Positions 1-10,700 of a DNA stretch of 64,000 bases are shown piece by piece. Origin of the DNA: an uncultured Clostridia bacterium (GTDB lineage: Bacteria > Bacillota > Clostridia > Lachnospirales > Cellulosilyticaceae); assembly GCA_937981575.1 (NCBI GenBank), contig CALJNR010000074.1, forward strand, positions 1 through 64,000, given 5' to 3'. Below the pieces are notes generated by a model, which searched no databases, was not told the DNA's origin, and was given only the letters and a program-made list of their open reading frames with translations. Numbering within the stretch: the first letter of the stretch is position 1; every line of letters starts with the position of its first letter. A program made the position numbers and the translations under genes.

Positions 1-6
1 AAAGTT

Positions 7-699
7 ATGAAAAGAGGTAAAAAATATATTGAAGCTGCTAAGCTTGTAGATCGTTCTAACGTTTATGATCCAAGTGAAGCATTTGATCTTGTGCAAAAAA
101 CATCAGTTGCAAAATTTGATGAAACAGTTGAAGCTCACATTAAATTAGGTGTAGACAGCCGCCATGCAGATCAACAAGTTCGTGGTGCTGTTGTATTACC
201 ACACGGTACAGGTAAAACTTTAAGAGTACTTGTATTTGCAAAAGGACCAAAAGCTGATGAAGCATTAGCTGCTGGGGCAGAGCACGTGGGCGGAGAAGAA
301 TTAATCCCAAGAATCCAAAATGAAGGTTGGTTAGACTTTGATATCGTAGTTGCAACACCAGATATGATGGGTGTTGTGGGTAGACTTGGCCGTGTACTTG
401 GACCAAAAGGCCTTATGCCAAACCCAAAAGCTGGTACAGTTACTATGGATGTAACAAAAGCAGTTAACGATATTAAAGCTGGTAAAATAGAATATCGTCT
501 TGACAAAACTAATATTATCCACGTTCCAATTGGAAAAGTTTCATTTGGCGTAGAAAAACTACAAGACAACTTCCACACGTTAATGAGTGCAGTTATAAAA
601 GCAAAACCATCTGCTGCAAAAGGTCAATATTTACGCAGCATTTCAGTTTCAACAACTATGGGCCCTGGTATTAAAATCAACCCATTAAAAGCAGAATAA
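7..699 (+). CDS. rplA: 50S ribosomal protein L1
   Basis: L1 binds 23S rRNA at the L1 stalk, helps release deacylated tRNA from the E site, and in many bacteria represses its own operon. The 230-residue product is full length for the family and carries the L1 signature [15 protein letters not shown] near residue 132. The ATG lies six bases into the window, so its ribosome binding site and the rplK expected upstream are not visible. It is followed by a fresh promoter and the L10 leader, so rplJ-rplL can be controlled separately from rplA. Confidence 0.97.
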   Translation: MKRGKKYIEAAKLVDRSNVYDPSEAFDLVQKTSVAKFDETVEAHIKLGVDSRHADQQVRGAVVLPHGTGKTLRVLVFAKGPKADEALAAGAEHVGGEELIPRIQNEGWLDFDIVVATPDMMGVVGRLGRVLGPKGLMPNPKAGTVTMDVTKAVNDIKAGKIEYRLDKTNIIHVPIGKVSFGVEKLQDNFHTLMSAVIKAKPSAAKGQYLRSISVSTTMGPGIKINPLKAE

Positions 700-707
700 T
701 TTAAACA

Positions 708-736
708 TTGACAAGCTATATCAAACATGTTATAGT
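708..736 (+). promoter_or_regulatory. SigA-type promoter for rplJ-rplL
   Basis: TTGACA (708-713), a 17-base spacer and TATAGT (731-736) lie just after the rplA stop and before the L10 leader. This is a near-consensus vegetative promoter read directly from sequence. Confidence 0.8.
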
Positions 737-745
737 AATAGTCGT

Positions 746-886
746 TGATAAATTAAATACTGTACCGCAGACAGTAGGTGTCCCTGAGTGGCATAACGTA
801 TACAACCTACCGAGGTCTAATGATAAATAGACGGACGTATCGAGTCACTTTGCCTGCGGATTAGGAGCAAAGTGACTTTTTTTATT
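746..886 (+). ncRNA. Ribosomal protein L10 leader
   Basis: This is the cis-regulatory leader found upstream of rplJ in Firmicutes, which L10 (with L7/L12) binds to shut off its own operon. Visible pairings are GTAGGT (774-779) with ACCTAC (805-810), and a long-range CCGCAG (765-770) with CTGCGG (854-859). The second CTGCGG lies in the loop of the attenuator hairpin (843-883), so the two folds compete. Position and layout match the known L10 leader class; ends are approximate. Confidence 0.85.
843..883 (+). terminator. Attenuator of the L10 leader
   Basis: AGTCACTTTG (843-852) pairs with CAAAGTGACT (869-878) and the stem runs directly into a T tract. It is a classical intrinsic terminator placed 62 bases upstream of the rplJ start, so it should act as premature termination control. 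Confidence 0.88.
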
Positions 887-944
887 TAAATCTAGGAACT
901 ACCGGTATTAACCGAGTTACTCGAGATTTCAAGGAGGTGTAATC

Positions 945-1427
945 ATGGCAAAAGTTGAACAAAAACAAGTGGTTGTTAATGAGATTAAAGAAAAGCTTAA
1001 CGGAGCTAGTTCAGTTCTTTTAGTAGACTATCGCGGACTTACAGTTGAACAAGATACTGCTCTTCGTAAACAACTTCGTGAAAACAATGTTGAATACAAA
1101 GTATACAAAAATACAATGGTAAACTTTGCGATCGAAGGAACTGAGTTTGCAGAGCTTTCTAAAGACCTTGAAGGACCAACAGCTTTAGCAATCAGTTATG
1201 ATGATGCGACAGCAGGTCCAAGAGTTCTTGCTAAAATTGCTAAAACAAATGATAAACTGGAATTCAAATCAGGTGTAGTAGATGGACATTACTATGATGC
1301 AAATGGTATGACAGCAATCGGTAACATTGCTCCAAGAGAAGAACTTCTAGGACGTTTACTTGGAAGCTTCAAATCACCAATATCAAGCTTTGCACGTGTT
1401 ATTAAACAAGTTGCAGAAAAAGAATAA
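945..1427 (+). CDS. rplJ: 50S ribosomal protein L10
   Basis: L10 anchors the L7/L12 dimers to the ribosomal stalk that recruits translation GTPases. The 160-residue protein has the family's N-terminal segment SVLLVDYRGLTV (about residues 23-34) and a C-terminal helix that binds L7/L12. An AAGGAGGTG site (931-939) is well spaced before the ATG. It lies downstream of its own leader and attenuator and 41 bases before rplL. Confidence 0.97.
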   Translation: MAKVEQKQVVVNEIKEKLNGASSVLLVDYRGLTVEQDTALRKQLRENNVEYKVYKNTMVNFAIEGTEFAELSKDLEGPTALAISYDDATAGPRVLAKIAKTNDKLEFKSGVVDGHYYDANGMTAIGNIAPREELLGRLLGSFKSPISSFARVIKQVAEKE

Positions 1428-1468
1428 TAACAAACATTTAAAAACAAAATTCATGGAGGTGCTTAACA

Positions 1469-1837
1469 ATGGCAAAACTATCTATTCAAGAAATTATGGA
1501 AGCTATTAAAGAATTAACTATTTTAGAATTAAACGACTTAGTAAAAGCTTGTGAAGAAGAATTTGGTGTATCAGCAGCAGCAGGTGTTATGGTTGCAGCG
1601 GGTCCAGCAGCAGTAGAAGAAGAAAAAACTGAATTCGATGTTGAATTAACAGAAGCTGGCGCAGAAAAAATCAAAGTTATCAAAGTTGTTCGTGAAATCA
1701 CTGGCCTTGGCTTAAAAGAAGCTAAAGAAGCAGTTGATGGCGCACCAAAAGTTCTTAAAGAAGGCATTACAAAAGAAGAAGCTGAATCAATCAAAGCTAA
1801 ACTTGAAGAAGTTGGCGCAAAAGTTACATTAAAATAA
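1469..1837 (+). CDS. rplL: 50S ribosomal protein L7/L12
   Basis: L7/L12 is the multicopy stalk protein that contacts EF-Tu and EF-G. The 122-residue sequence has the helical N-terminal dimer domain, a flexible Ala/Gly-rich hinge (about residues 36-52) and the globular C-terminal domain with [16 protein letters not shown] (about 80-95). The start has an upstream GGAGGTG. Two stop codons in a row (TAATAA) end it, and a long perfect palindrome follows within 20 bases. Confidence 0.97.
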   Translation: MAKLSIQEIMEAIKELTILELNDLVKACEEEFGVSAAAGVMVAAGPAAVEEEKTEFDVELTEAGAEKIKVIKVVREITGLGLKEAKEAVDGAPKVLKEGITKEEAESIKAKLEEVGAKVTLK

Positions 1838-1853
1838 TAACTCTGGTGAAGAG

Positions 1854-1903
1854 TTTATATAAATAGTGGCAGATGCATATGCATCTGCCACTATTTATAT
1901 AAA
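1854..1903. repeat. 50-bp perfect palindrome after rplL
   Basis: Every base from 1854 pairs with its partner up to 1903, giving a 25-bp stem with no unpaired loop centred between 1878 and 1879 (core GATGCAT/ATGCATC, outer arms TATAAATAGTGGC). No run of T follows on either strand beyond the arm ends, so it is not a textbook terminator. It could still act as a transcript 3' end or processing site between rplL and rpoB. Confidence 0.8.
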
Positions 1904-1959
1904 GATTATAATTATTGAAAGATAGGCGTGCTTAGAGAAAATAAAATAGGGGAGTCGCC

Positions 1960-2076
1960 TTGAAATTAAAATCATCTATTGTTATATTTATAATTGCCGG
2001 CATAAGGGTATTGGAAAAGATATCTAATATTAACAAATATGCAAAAAGTGGGCATAAAAAAACAAAAAAAGGTTGA
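1960..2076 (+). CDS. Possible 38-residue membrane peptide
   Basis: A TTG-started frame has AGGGGAG at 1948-1954, five bases upstream, which is a believable ribosome binding site. The peptide begins MKLKSSIVIFIIAG, a short hydrophobic segment, and ends in a basic tail (KSGHKKTKKG). Its stop codon lies inside the hairpin of the terminator at 2064-2092, as is common for a real last gene. I do not recognise it. It could be chance in an AT-rich gap; the start codon and length keep confidence low. Confidence 0.35.
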   Translation: MKLKSSIVIFIIAGIRVLEKISNINKYAKSGHKKTKKG

Positions 2077-2092
2077 CTTAACCTTTTTTTTG
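2064..2092 (+). terminator. Intrinsic terminator between rplL and rpoB
   Basis: An A-rich arm with AAGGTT pairs with AACCTT around the loop GACTT, followed by T8. It lies in the 467-base gap between rplL and rpoB and should end or reduce read-through from the rplJ-rplL unit. Confidence 0.7.
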
Positions 2093-2248
2093 TGATAGCA
2101 TTATAAAATCCGCTAATATGCTATGATATAAGTAATTTTTTATTATTATAGCACAGCAGTCTTTTATTTACAATACATATTCTAATTTTAAATACTTTTT
2201 TAGGATGCAGCGTCATAAATTAAGAGTATGTCATATTTTATACCTTTT

Positions 2249-2277
2249 TTGAAACAGTGCAGTAATATGCATTATTT
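2249..2277 (+). promoter_or_regulatory. Weak candidate promoter for rpoB-rpoC
   Basis: TTGAAA (2249-2254) is followed after 17 bases by TTATTT (2272-2277). The -35 is good and the -10 poor. A terminator upstream implies some promoter must exist in this gap, but an alternative is the TATGAT at 2122-2127, which lacks a matching -35. The rest of the gap is AT-rich and shows no other feature. Confidence 0.3.
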
Positions 2278-2304
2278 ATAAATTTTGCAAGGGGTGAGAA
2301 ACAC

Positions 2305-5300
2305 ATGCAAAAATCTAATAGTCGCCTGGTTAATATGGGCAAACAAATCCGCATGAGTTATGCTAGAACAGAAGATGAAGTTCTAGAAATACCAAATCTT
2401 ATTGAAATCCAAAAAGCTTCTTATGAATGGTTTTTAACAGAAGGGTTAAGGGAAGTATTCCAAGATATTTCTCCAATTACTGATTTTAATGGTAATCTCA
2501 TATTGGAATTTGTAGATTTCTTTTTAGACAGCAAACCTAAGTATACCATTGAAGAATGCAGAGAAAAGGATACAACTTATTCTGCACCGCTTAAAGTAAG
2601 AGCACGTCTTCACAACAAAGAAACTGGTACAAGCGTCGATAGTGATGTTTTTATGGGTGATTTTCCACTCATGACAGATAACGGCACATTTATCATAAAT
2701 GGTGCTGAACGTGTTATTGTCAGCCAGCTTGTGCGTTCACCGGGTATTTATTATGGGGTCAGCTTTGATAAAACCGGTAAGAGATTATTCGCAGCTTCTG
2801 TGATTCCAAATCGTGGGGCATGGCTTGAATATGAAACAGATTCAAATGATATTTTCTATGTGCGTGTAGACCGTACGCGTAAAGTACCTATTACCGTATT
2901 ACTACGTTCATTCGGGCTTGGAACAGATGCAGAAATTTTAGACAAGTTTGGTGAAGAACCAAAAATTTTAGAGACCCTTCAAAAAGATACCAGCAAGACT
3001 TATGAAGAGGGTCTGCTTGAGATGTACAAACGTATCCGTCCAGGAGAGCCGCCGACTGTAGATAGTGCAGAAACGCTGTTAAAGAATATGTTTTTTGATC
3101 CAAAACGATATGACCTTGCAAAGGTAGGACGTTACAAATTCAATAAGAAACTGGCACTCCGTAACAGAATTACTGGTTATACATTAGCTGATAATGTTAT
3201 AAGCCCATTCACAGGAGAGGTTGTTGCTTCAAAAGGAGATAAGGTTACAGTAAGCCTTGCAAACGCCATCCAAAATACTGGGGTTGAGGCTGTATATGTT
3301 CAGATACCAGGCGTAGAAAGACCTGTTAAAATCCTTACCAACAGAACAGTTGAAATCCAGAACTTTTCAGGTTTAGATCCAGAGGAGCTTGACATTAGAG
3401 ATACAGTATACTATCCAGTTTTAGAAGAAATTCTGGAACAGTATCAAGATATAGAAGATATTAAAAATGAAATTAGAGCGAGAAAAAGTGACCTTATACC
3501 GAAATGTATTACGTTAGATGATATTTACGCATCTATTAACTATAATATGCATTTAGAATATGAAGTTGGCTATACAGATGATATTGACCATTTAGGAAAC
3601 AGACGTATCCGCGGGGTAGGAGAACTTTTCCAAAATCAATTCCGTATCGGGCTGTCCCGTATGGAGAGAGTGGTACGCGAGAGAATGACCATTCAAGACC
3701 AGGAAGCAGTCAGCCCACAGGCCTTTATTAATATCAGACCTGTATCTTCAGCAATTAAAGAGTTCTTTGGAAGTTCTCAGCTTTCACAGTTCATGGATCA
3801 AAACAATCCTCTTGCTGAACTTACGCATAAGAGAAGGCTATCAGCACTTGGTCCAGGAGGTCTTTCAAGAGAAAGAGCAGGATTCGAAGTGCGTGACGTC
3901 CATCATTCCCATTATGGGCGTATGTGTCCGATTGAAACGCCTGAAGGTCCGAACATTGGTCTTATTAACTCACTTGCAACTTTCGCAAGAATTAACGAAT
4001 ATGGTTTTATTGAAGCGCCATACAGGGTAGTTGATAAGTCTGGTGAAAACCCAAGAGTTACAGACGAGGTAACTTATATTACTGCAGATGAAGAAGAAAA
4101 GTATACGATCTGCCAGGCAACGGAACCTCTTAATGAAAAAGGAGAGTTTATTAGCAAACGTGTTACTGCAAGACGCAGAGAAGAAATTCTTCAATTTGAT
4201 TACAATCAAATTGATCTTATGGATATTTCTACGAAGCAGATTGTATCTGTAGCTACTGCTCTTATACCATTCCTTGAAAACGATGATGCGAACCGTGCGC
4301 TGATGGGGGCCAACATGCAACGCCAGGCGGTACCGCTTATTCGCACAAACAGCCCAATTGTTGCTACGGGTATGGAATATAAGATTGCTATAGATTCAGG
4401 CGCATTAATTGTAGCAAGGCACGAAGGCATTATTGATAAAGTAACTGCCAGAGAAATTATTATAAAAGACAACGAAGGCAAAAAACATCCTTATAAATTA
4501 ACTAAGTTTGAACGAAGCAACCAAGGGACTTGCATTAACCAAAGACCTATTGTGAACAAAGGGGATACTGTTAAGGTAGGAGACGTTTTAGCAGACGGAC
4601 CTTCTACAGATAATGGAGAACTGGCACTTGGTCAAAATCCGCTTATTGGATTTATGACATGGGAAGGATATAACTTTGAAGATGCGATTCTTCTTAGTGA
4701 AAGATTAGTTCAAGAGGATATTTACACTTCAATCCATATTGAAGAATATGAACTTGAATCCCGTGATACCAAAGTAGGACCAGAAGAAATCACAAGAGAC
4801 ATTCCTAATGTGGGTGAAGATGCACTTAAAGACCTCGATGAAAGAGGAATCATCCGTATTGGAGCGGAAGTGCGTTCAGGTGACATACTTGTAGGCCGTG
4901 TAACACCAAAAGGAGAAACGGAGCTTACCGCTGAAGAAAGACTGCTTCGTGCAATCTTTGGAGAAAAAGTAAGGGAAGTAAGAGATACATCTCTTCGTGT
5001 GCCTCATGGTGAAGCAGGTATTATCGTAGATGTTAAAATATTTACCCGTGAAAATGGAGATGAGCTCGATCCAGGTGTTAACAAGATGGTTCGCTGTTAT
5101 ATTGCTCAAAAGAGAAAAATCTCTGTTGGAGATAAGATGGCAGGGCGCCATGGAAACAAAGGGGTAATTTCGAGAGTATTGCCAGTTGAAGATATGCCGT
5201 TTCTTCCTAACGGAAGACCACTGGATATTGTGCTAAACCCACTTGGGGTTCCATCACGTATGAATATCGGACAGGTACTTGAAGTTCACCTTGGCCTTGC

Positions 5301-6156
5301 AGCTAAAGCACTAGGGATTAAGATCGAAACTCCTGTGTTTAATGGAGCGAGCGAGCAGGAAATTATGAATACCTTAGAGATGGCTAACGATTACGTTAAC
5401 TATTCATGGGAAGATTTTTCTGATAAATGGAAAGACAAGATTGATGTAAGTGTTTATAACTATCTTAAAGAACATCTTGCACATCGCGCAGAATGGACAG
5501 GAGTTCCGCTTGATCATACAGGAAAAGTTTATTTAAGAGATGGAAGGACAGGAGAAGCTTTTGATAACCCAGTTACAGTAGGTTACATGCATTATCTTAA
5601 ACTTCACCATTTAGTTGATGACAAAATGCATGCACGTTCAACAGGACCATATGCAACAATTACTCAGCAGCCTCTTGGAGGTAAAGCGCAGTTTGGTGGA
5701 CAGCGTTTTGGAGAAATGGAAGTATGGGCACTTGAGGCGTATGGTGCTGCTTATACACTTCAGGAAATTCTTACAATCAAGTCTGACGACGTGGTTGGAC
5801 GTGTTAAAACTTATGAGTCAGTTGTTAAGGGTGAAAATATTCCAGAGCCAGGAATACCAGAATCATTTAAAGTACTCTTAAAAGAACTTCAGTCATTAGC
5901 ATTAGATGTCAGAGTATTAACTGATAATATGAATGAAATTGATATTAAAGAGACAGTTGATGAAGGGGAATTAATAAATATTAACATTGAAGGCTTAGAG
6001 GACATCCCTGTAGCAGATGACTTTGTTGATGAAGAGGTATCAGAACTAGACCCAGACGCTGATTTGTTTGATGTTGATGAGAGCATCGACCTGGATTTTG
6101 AGCCTGAGGATGATATCGTATTTGATGATGATGCATTAGATGATTTAGATTTATAA
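2305..6156 (+). CDS. rpoB: DNA-directed RNA polymerase subunit beta
   Basis: Forms one half of the RNA polymerase active-site cleft with beta'. The 1283-residue product contains the rifampicin-pocket region [16 protein letters not shown] through [12 protein letters not shown] (about residues 487-521), which reads as the drug-sensitive type, and the switch/active-site segment with [16 protein letters not shown] (about 934-949). AAGGGGTGAG at 2289-2298 sets the ATG. The C-terminus continues about 55 residues past the usual end as a tail made mostly of Asp and Glu (roughly residues 1228-1283). rpoC follows after 24 bases. Confidence 0.98.
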   Translation: MQKSNSRLVNMGKQIRMSYARTEDEVLEIPNLIEIQKASYEWFLTEGLREVFQDISPITDFNGNLILEFVDFFLDSKPKYTIEECREKDTTYSAPLKVRARLHNKETGTSVDSDVFMGDFPLMTDNGTFIINGAERVIVSQLVRSPGIYYGVSFDKTGKRLFAASVIPNRGAWLEYETDSNDIFYVRVDRTRKVPITVLLRSFGLGTDAEILDKFGEEPKILETLQKDTSKTYEEGLLEMYKRIRPGEPPTVDSAETLLKNMFFDPKRYDLAKVGRYKFNKKLALRNRITGYTLADNVISPFTGEVVASKGDKVTVSLANAIQNTGVEAVYVQIPGVERPVKILTNRTVEIQNFSGLDPEELDIRDTVYYPVLEEILEQYQDIEDIKNEIRARKSDLIPKCITLDDIYASINYNMHLEYEVGYTDDIDHLGNRRIRGVGELFQNQFRIGLSRMERVVRERMTIQDQEAVSPQAFINIRPVSSAIKEFFGSSQLSQFMDQNNPLAELTHKRRLSALGPGGLSRERAGFEVRDVHHSHYGRMCPIETPEGPNIGLINSLATFARINEYGFIEAPYRVVDKSGENPRVTDEVTYITADEEEKYTICQATEPLNEKGEFISKRVTARRREEILQFDYNQIDLMDISTKQIVSVATALIPFLENDDANRALMGANMQRQAVPLIRTNSPIVATGMEYKIAIDSGALIVARHEGIIDKVTAREIIIKDNEGKKHPYKLTKFERSNQGTCINQRPIVNKGDTVKVGDVLADGPSTDNGELALGQNPLIGFMTWEGYNFEDAILLSERLVQEDIYTSIHIEEYELESRDTKVGPEEITRDIPNVGEDALKDLDERGIIRIGAEVRSGDILVGRVTPKGETELTAEERLLRAIFGEKVREVRDTSLRVPHGEAGIIVDVKIFTRENGDELDPGVNKMVRCYIAQKRKISVGDKMAGRHGNKGVISRVLPVEDMPFLPNGRPLDIVLNPLGVPSRMNIGQVLEVHLGLAAKALGIKIETPVFNGASEQEIMNTLEMANDYVNYSWEDFSDKWKDKIDVSVYNYLKEHLAHRAEWTGVPLDHTGKVYLRDGRTGEAFDNPVTVGYMHYLKLHHLVDDKMHARSTGPYATITQQPLGGKAQFGGQRFGEMEVWALEAYGAAYTLQEILTIKSDDVVGRVKTYESVVKGENIPEPGIPESFKVLLKELQSLALDVRVLTDNMNEIDIKETVDEGELININIEGLEDIPVADDFVDEEVSELDPDADLFDVDESIDLDFEPEDDIVFDDDALDDLDL

Positions 6157-6180
6157 AAAAGTATGAAGGGAGTGCATACC

Positions 6181-9100
6181 ATGCCAAATATAGATCAAGC
6201 TATCTTTTTTGAGAGTATAAAGATAGGATTGGCTTCCCCTGATAAAATCCGCGAGTGGTCAAGAGGAGAGGTAAAAAAACCAGAGACGATTAACTATCGT
6301 ACGCAAAGACCAGAACGAGATGGACTGTTTTGTGAAAAAATCTTTGGACCTAGCAAAGATTGGGAGTGTCATTGTGGAAAATACAAAAGAATTAGATATA
6401 AAGGAATAATTTGTGACCGTTGTGGTGTCGAGGTTACAAAAGCTAAAGTAAGACGTGAGAGGATGGGGCATATCGAACTTGCTGCCCCAGTTTCACACAT
6501 CTGGTACTTCAAAGGTATACCAAGCCGAATGGGGCTTATTCTTGACATAACGCCAGGAAAGCTTGAAAAGATATTGTATTTTGCTTCATATATCGTAACA
6601 GACCCTAAAGAAACTGGACTTGATTACAAAGAAATTTTAGGTGAAAAAGAATACAGAGAAGCAGAAGAAAAGTTTGGCCCAGGAGCATTTGTTGCTGAGA
6701 TGGGCGCTGAAGCTATTAAAAAATTACTTTCAGATATACAATTAGAGAAAGAAAGTGTAGAGCTAAAAGAACTGCTTAAAACAACAACGGGTCAAAAAAG
6801 AGTACGTGTGATTAAGCGCCTAGAAGTTATTGAGGCTTTTAGACTTTCGGGAAATAAACCAGAGTGGATGATCCTAGATGTTATCCCAGTACTTCCACCA
6901 GATCTTAGACCAATGATTCAGCTTGATGGAGGACGTTTTGCAACATCAGACTTAAACGACCTTTACAGAAGGGTTATTAACCGTAATAACCGTCTAAAAA
7001 GGCTGCTTGATTTAGGAGCGCCTAATATCATTGTAAGAAATGAAAAACGTATGCTTCAAGAAGCTGTAGATGCACTGATTGATAACGGAAGACGTGGTAA
7101 GGCAGTAACAGGGCCAGGTAACAGACCGCTTAAGTCTCTATCTGATATGCTTAAAGGTAAATCAGGACGTTTCCGTCAGAACCTTCTGGGTAAACGTGTT
7201 GACTACTCAGGCCGTTCAGTTATCGTAGTAGGACCTAGTCTTAAAATTTATCAATGCGGGCTTCCGAAAGAAATGGCAATAGAGCTCTTTAAGCCATTTG
7301 TTATGAAAAAACTTGTTTCCGATGGCATTGCACATAATATTAAAAATGCAAAGCACATGATCGAAAGATTGCAGCCACAGGTGTGGGACGTTCTTGAGGA
7401 AGTAATCAGAGAACATCCGGTTATGCTTAACCGTGCGCCAACACTTCACCGTCTGGGCATACAAGCATTTGAACCTATTTTAGTTGAAGGCCGTGCTATA
7501 AAGCTTCATCCACTCGTATGTACAGCTTATAATGCTGACTTCGATGGAGACCAAATGGCTGTACACGTACCGCTGTCAGTTGAAGCCCAGGCAGAATGTC
7601 GTTTCTTGCTGCTCGCACCGAATAACCTTCTTAAACCTTCAGATGGCGCGCCAGTAGCTGTACCGTCTCAGGATATGGTCCTTGGAACTTACTACCTTAC
7701 GCTTGATAAAGAAGGAGAAAAGGGAGAAGGAAAATATTTCCGTAATGAAAAAGAAGCAATCCTTGCATATGATAATAAGGTGATTACACTTCATGCACGT
7801 ATTAATGTACGCAGGACACTAGAAATAGATGGTCAGCTTCAGACGGGTATTACCCAAACAACAGTAGGGCGTATTATATTTAATGAGATCATGCCTCAAA
7901 ATTTAGGTTTCGTAGACAGAACACAAGAAGAAAATAAATTCAAATATGAAATAGATTTTCTTGTTGGTAAAAAGCAGCTTGGACAAATTATTAAAAAATG
8001 TATCAATACACATGGTGCAACGGATACAGCCATCCTGCTTGATAATGTTAAAGACTTAGGATTTAGATTTTCAACAAAAGGAGCGCTTACTGTATCGGTG
8101 TCAGATATGGTGGTTCCAGAGCAAAAACAAGAATATCTTGATGAAGCTCAAGGGGCAGTTGAACATGTTACAAAGCTGTTCAGGCGTGGACTTATGACAG
8201 ATGAAGAACGCTATAACAAAGTTATCCAAGCATGGAATCATGCTAATGATAAGATTACAAAGGCACTTTTAGATAACCTTGGTAAATATAATAACATTTA
8301 CATGATGGCACATTCAGGGGCCCGTGGTTCTACAAATCAGATTAAACAGCTGGCTGGTATGCGTGGACTTATGGCATCCCCGTCAGGGCGTATTATCGAG
8401 CTTCCAATCAAAGCAAACTTCCGTGAGGGACTTACTGTACTTGAATACTTTATCTCTGCCCATGGGGCTAGAAAAGGTCTGGCGGATACAGCCCTTCGTA
8501 CAGCTGACTCAGGGTACCTCACCCGTCGTCTTGTAGACGTATCACAAGATGTTATTATCAGAGAGCAGGATTGCCATGATCACACGCCAGATGAAGAAAT
8601 TCCAGGTATGTGGGTTAAAGCCTACACAGATGGTTCGGAAGTTATTGAGCCACTTCATGAACGTCTATCTGGACGTTTTGCAGCTGAGGCTGTTATTCAT
8701 CCAGAAACAGGAGAAGTTATTATTCCTGTCAATAAAATGATTAGGCCAAACCAGGCTGAGTATATAGAATCTGTTGGAATCAAAAAAGTAAAAATACGTA
8801 ATGTCCTTGCATGTAAATCTAAAATGGGTGTATGTGCAAGATGCTACGGAGCCAACATGGCATCAGGCAATGAAGTTCGAGTAGGTGAGGCGGTAGGAAT
8901 TATAGCTGCTCAGTCTATCGGTGAGCCTGGTACACAGCTTACAATGCGTACTTTCCATACAGGAGGGATTGCAGGAGATGATATTACCCAGGGTCTTCCA
9001 CGTATTGAAGAATTATTTGAAGCACGTAAACCAAAAGGACTTGCTATTATTTCAGAAATTGCTGGTATAGTAACGATTACAGATACGAAGAAAAAACGTG

Positions 9101-9714
9101 AAGTTACAATAACTGATAATGAAGAAGGGCAAACCAAGTCTTATACGATACCATATGGTTCAAGAATAAAAGTACAAGATGGCAATAGTGTTGAAGCGGG
9201 AGATGAACTTACTGAAGGTAGTGTTAACCCTCATGATATTCTTAAGATCAAAGATGTTGTGGGCGTACAGCACTATATGATTCAGGAAGTGCAGCGTGTT
9301 TACAGGCTTCAAGGGGTTGATATTAACGACAAGCACATTGAAGTTATCGTACGTCAGATGCTTAAAAAAGTAAAAATAGAAGAAAGCGGCGATACCAATT
9401 TACTCCCTGGAAGTTCAATAGATATTTTAGAATATATAGATGTAAACCAAAAAGCTATTGATCAAGGATTAGAACCAGCAGTAGGTAAAAGTGTGCTTCT
9501 AGGTATCACGAAAGCGTCACTTGCTACAGAATCGTTCTTATCCGCAGCGTCCTTCCAAGAAACAACTAAAGTTCTTACGGAAGCGGCTATCAAAGGAAAA
9601 ACAGATCCGCTGATTGGACTTAAAGAAAACGTTATAATCGGGAAACTCATTCCAGCTGGTACAGGGATGGATAAATACCGCAAATTACATGTTAAGATGG
9701 TAGACGAAGAATAA
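6181..9714 (+). CDS. rpoC: DNA-directed RNA polymerase subunit beta'
   Basis: Catalytic partner of beta. The Mg-binding motif NADFDGDQM is at residues 451-459, the N-terminal zinc site begins [13 protein letters not shown] near residue 59, and a second zinc cluster reads [13 protein letters not shown]. An upstream in-frame ATG at 6163 is rejected because AAGGGAGTG (6166-6174) overlaps it and is properly spaced from the ATG at 6181. At 1177 residues it is standard for Clostridia. A strong terminator follows within 15 bases. Confidence 0.98.
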   Translation: MPNIDQAIFFESIKIGLASPDKIREWSRGEVKKPETINYRTQRPERDGLFCEKIFGPSKDWECHCGKYKRIRYKGIICDRCGVEVTKAKVRRERMGHIELAAPVSHIWYFKGIPSRMGLILDITPGKLEKILYFASYIVTDPKETGLDYKEILGEKEYREAEEKFGPGAFVAEMGAEAIKKLLSDIQLEKESVELKELLKTTTGQKRVRVIKRLEVIEAFRLSGNKPEWMILDVIPVLPPDLRPMIQLDGGRFATSDLNDLYRRVINRNNRLKRLLDLGAPNIIVRNEKRMLQEAVDALIDNGRRGKAVTGPGNRPLKSLSDMLKGKSGRFRQNLLGKRVDYSGRSVIVVGPSLKIYQCGLPKEMAIELFKPFVMKKLVSDGIAHNIKNAKHMIERLQPQVWDVLEEVIREHPVMLNRAPTLHRLGIQAFEPILVEGRAIKLHPLVCTAYNADFDGDQMAVHVPLSVEAQAECRFLLLAPNNLLKPSDGAPVAVPSQDMVLGTYYLTLDKEGEKGEGKYFRNEKEAILAYDNKVITLHARINVRRTLEIDGQLQTGITQTTVGRIIFNEIMPQNLGFVDRTQEENKFKYEIDFLVGKKQLGQIIKKCINTHGATDTAILLDNVKDLGFRFSTKGALTVSVSDMVVPEQKQEYLDEAQGAVEHVTKLFRRGLMTDEERYNKVIQAWNHANDKITKALLDNLGKYNNIYMMAHSGARGSTNQIKQLAGMRGLMASPSGRIIELPIKANFREGLTVLEYFISAHGARKGLADTALRTADSGYLTRRLVDVSQDVIIREQDCHDHTPDEEIPGMWVKAYTDGSEVIEPLHERLSGRFAAEAVIHPETGEVIIPVNKMIRPNQAEYIESVGIKKVKIRNVLACKSKMGVCARCYGANMASGNEVRVGEAVGIIAAQSIGEPGTQLTMRTFHTGGIAGDDITQGLPRIEELFEARKPKGLAIISEIAGIVTITDTKKKREVTITDNEEGQTKSYTIPYGSRIKVQDGNSVEAGDELTEGSVNPHDILKIKDVVGVQHYMIQEVQRVYRLQGVDINDKHIEVIVRQMLKKVKIEESGDTNLLPGSSIDILEYIDVNQKAIDQGLEPAVGKSVLLGITKASLATESFLSAASFQETTKVLTEAAIKGKTDPLIGLKENVIIGKLIPAGTGMDKYRKLHVKMVDEE

Positions 9715-9728
9715 ATTTTTATTCATGG

Positions 9729-9763
9729 ATGATGGTAGGCTTTAAAACCTACCATCATTTTTG
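9729..9763 (+). terminator. Terminator of rpoB-rpoC
   Basis: ATGATGGTAGG (9729-9739) pairs perfectly with CCTACCATCAT (9748-9758) across an eight-base loop and is followed by a T5 run. Confidence 0.9.
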
Positions 9764-9780
9764 CTTTCAAAAATAAACCC

Positions 9781-9809
9781 TTGACATTATTCGTCTGGAA
9801 TGATAAAAT
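9781..9809 (+). promoter_or_regulatory. SigA-type promoter of the str operon
   Basis: TTGACA (9781-9786), 17 bases, TAAAAT (9804-9809). It starts 18 bases after the rpoC terminator and drives the L7Ae-type gene, rpsL, rpsG and fusA. Confidence 0.85.
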
Positions 9810-9857
9810 CGTTCAGTGTGTAATAGTATGCATAAAAATGAACCTAAAGGGGGATTT

Positions 9858-10100
9858 ATGTTGTACCATTTGAAAGACACGAAAAAGATTGTGGGAACAA
9901 AACAGACTTTAAAATGGTTAGAACGTGAATGTGTCAAGCTTGTGTTTGTTGCCAAAGATGCCGATGATCGGGTTACAGGTCAAGTGGTAGAGCTTGCAAA
10001 AGCTAAAAATGTCGAGATTAAGTATATTGAAAGTATGCATGAACTTGGCAAAGAATGTAACGTAGAAGTACAGACTGCAGTAGCAGCAATTATTGAGTAA
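9858..10100 (+). CDS. rplGB: L7Ae-family K-turn RNA-binding protein (YbxF-like)
   Basis: An 80-residue homologue of Bacillus YbxF, a kink-turn binding protein of the L7Ae/L30e/S12e family encoded just before rpsL. Conserved segments are IVGTKQTLKWL (about residues 11-21) and VFVAKDADDRV (about 29-39), plus ESMHELGKEC toward the end. An upstream in-frame ATG at 9816 has no ribosome binding site. AAAGGGGGA at 9847-9854 points to the ATG at 9858 or the TTG at 9861 right after it; I take the ATG. Its cellular role in Firmicutes is poorly defined. Confidence 0.85.
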   Translation: MLYHLKDTKKIVGTKQTLKWLERECVKLVFVAKDADDRVTGQVVELAKAKNVEIKYIESMHELGKECNVEVQTAVAAIIE

Positions 10101-10115
10101 GGAGGAGGTGCCAGA

Positions 10116-10553
10116 ATGCCAACATTTAACCAATTAGTACGTAAAGGAAGAAAAGAAATCGAGAAAAAGTCAACTGCGCCAGCATTGCAAAAAGGATTTA
10201 ACTCTTTGCAAAAACGTGCAACAGATATCTCTGCACCACAAAAGAGAGGCGTTTGTACAGCAGTTAAAACAGCTACACCTAAAAAACCAAACTCTGCTCT
10301 TCGTAAAATTGCAAGGGTACGTCTTACAAATGGGATAGAAGTAACAGCTTATATTCCAGGTGAAGGACACAACCTGCAAGAGCATAGCGTTGTATTAATC
10401 CGTGGCGGTAGGGTAAAAGACTTACCAGGTACACGTTACCACATTATCCGTGGTACATTAGATACAGCAGGTGTTGCAAAAAGACAACAAGCTCGTTCTA
10501 AATACGGTGCTAAAAAAGGCAAAAAAGGTGCAGCAGCAAAAGGTAAAAAATAA
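10116..10553 (+). CDS. rpsL: 30S ribosomal protein S12
   Basis: S12 sits at the decoding centre and governs accuracy. The 145-residue product carries [10 protein letters not shown] and [12 protein letters not shown], the two loops where streptomycin resistance arises; both read as wild type, with lysines at the critical positions. It has the Firmicute N-terminal insertion (about residues 20-40) and a Lys/Gly-rich tail. GGAGGAGGTG precedes the ATG. A 147-base gap with RNA structure separates it from rpsG. Confidence 0.97.
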   Translation: MPTFNQLVRKGRKEIEKKSTAPALQKGFNSLQKRATDISAPQKRGVCTAVKTATPKKPNSALRKIARVRLTNGIEVTAYIPGEGHNLQEHSVVLIRGGRVKDLPGTRYHIIRGTLDTAGVAKRQQARSKYGAKKGKKGAAAKGKK

Positions 10554-10564
10554 TTAAGGAATTA

Positions 10565-10680
10565 ATTGGTGCCCAACTTACACAACTAATGCTGATTAGT
10601 CAGATTTAAATAGATGAGTAATAAGGGCGCGCACGATCCACACCAAGGTGAGGACGAGTACCGATGATATTTCAAAGATA
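10565..10680 (+). ncRNA. Candidate structured RNA between rpsL and rpsG
   Basis: The gap contains nested pairings: GTGCCC (10569-10574) with GGGCGC (10625-10630, one G-U), enclosing ACTAAT (10585-10590) with ATTAGT (10595-10600); then CACC (10641-10644) with GGTG (10647-10650). In Escherichia coli the rpsL-rpsG gap holds the S7 autoregulatory site; whether this is an analogous element is inference. No T tract follows, so it is not a terminator. Confidence 0.45.
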
Positions 10681-10700
10681 TTAGTTAAGGAGGGAAGACC

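Noticed and set aside
171-578. Minus-strand frame of 135 codons within rplA
   Set aside because: It is the complement of a highly conserved ribosomal gene, has no ribosome binding site and a composition typical of antisense frames.
6163-6180. Upstream ATG for rpoC
   Set aside because: The ribosome binding site AAGGGAGTG overlaps this ATG and is correctly spaced only for the ATG at 6181, which also gives the family's usual start.
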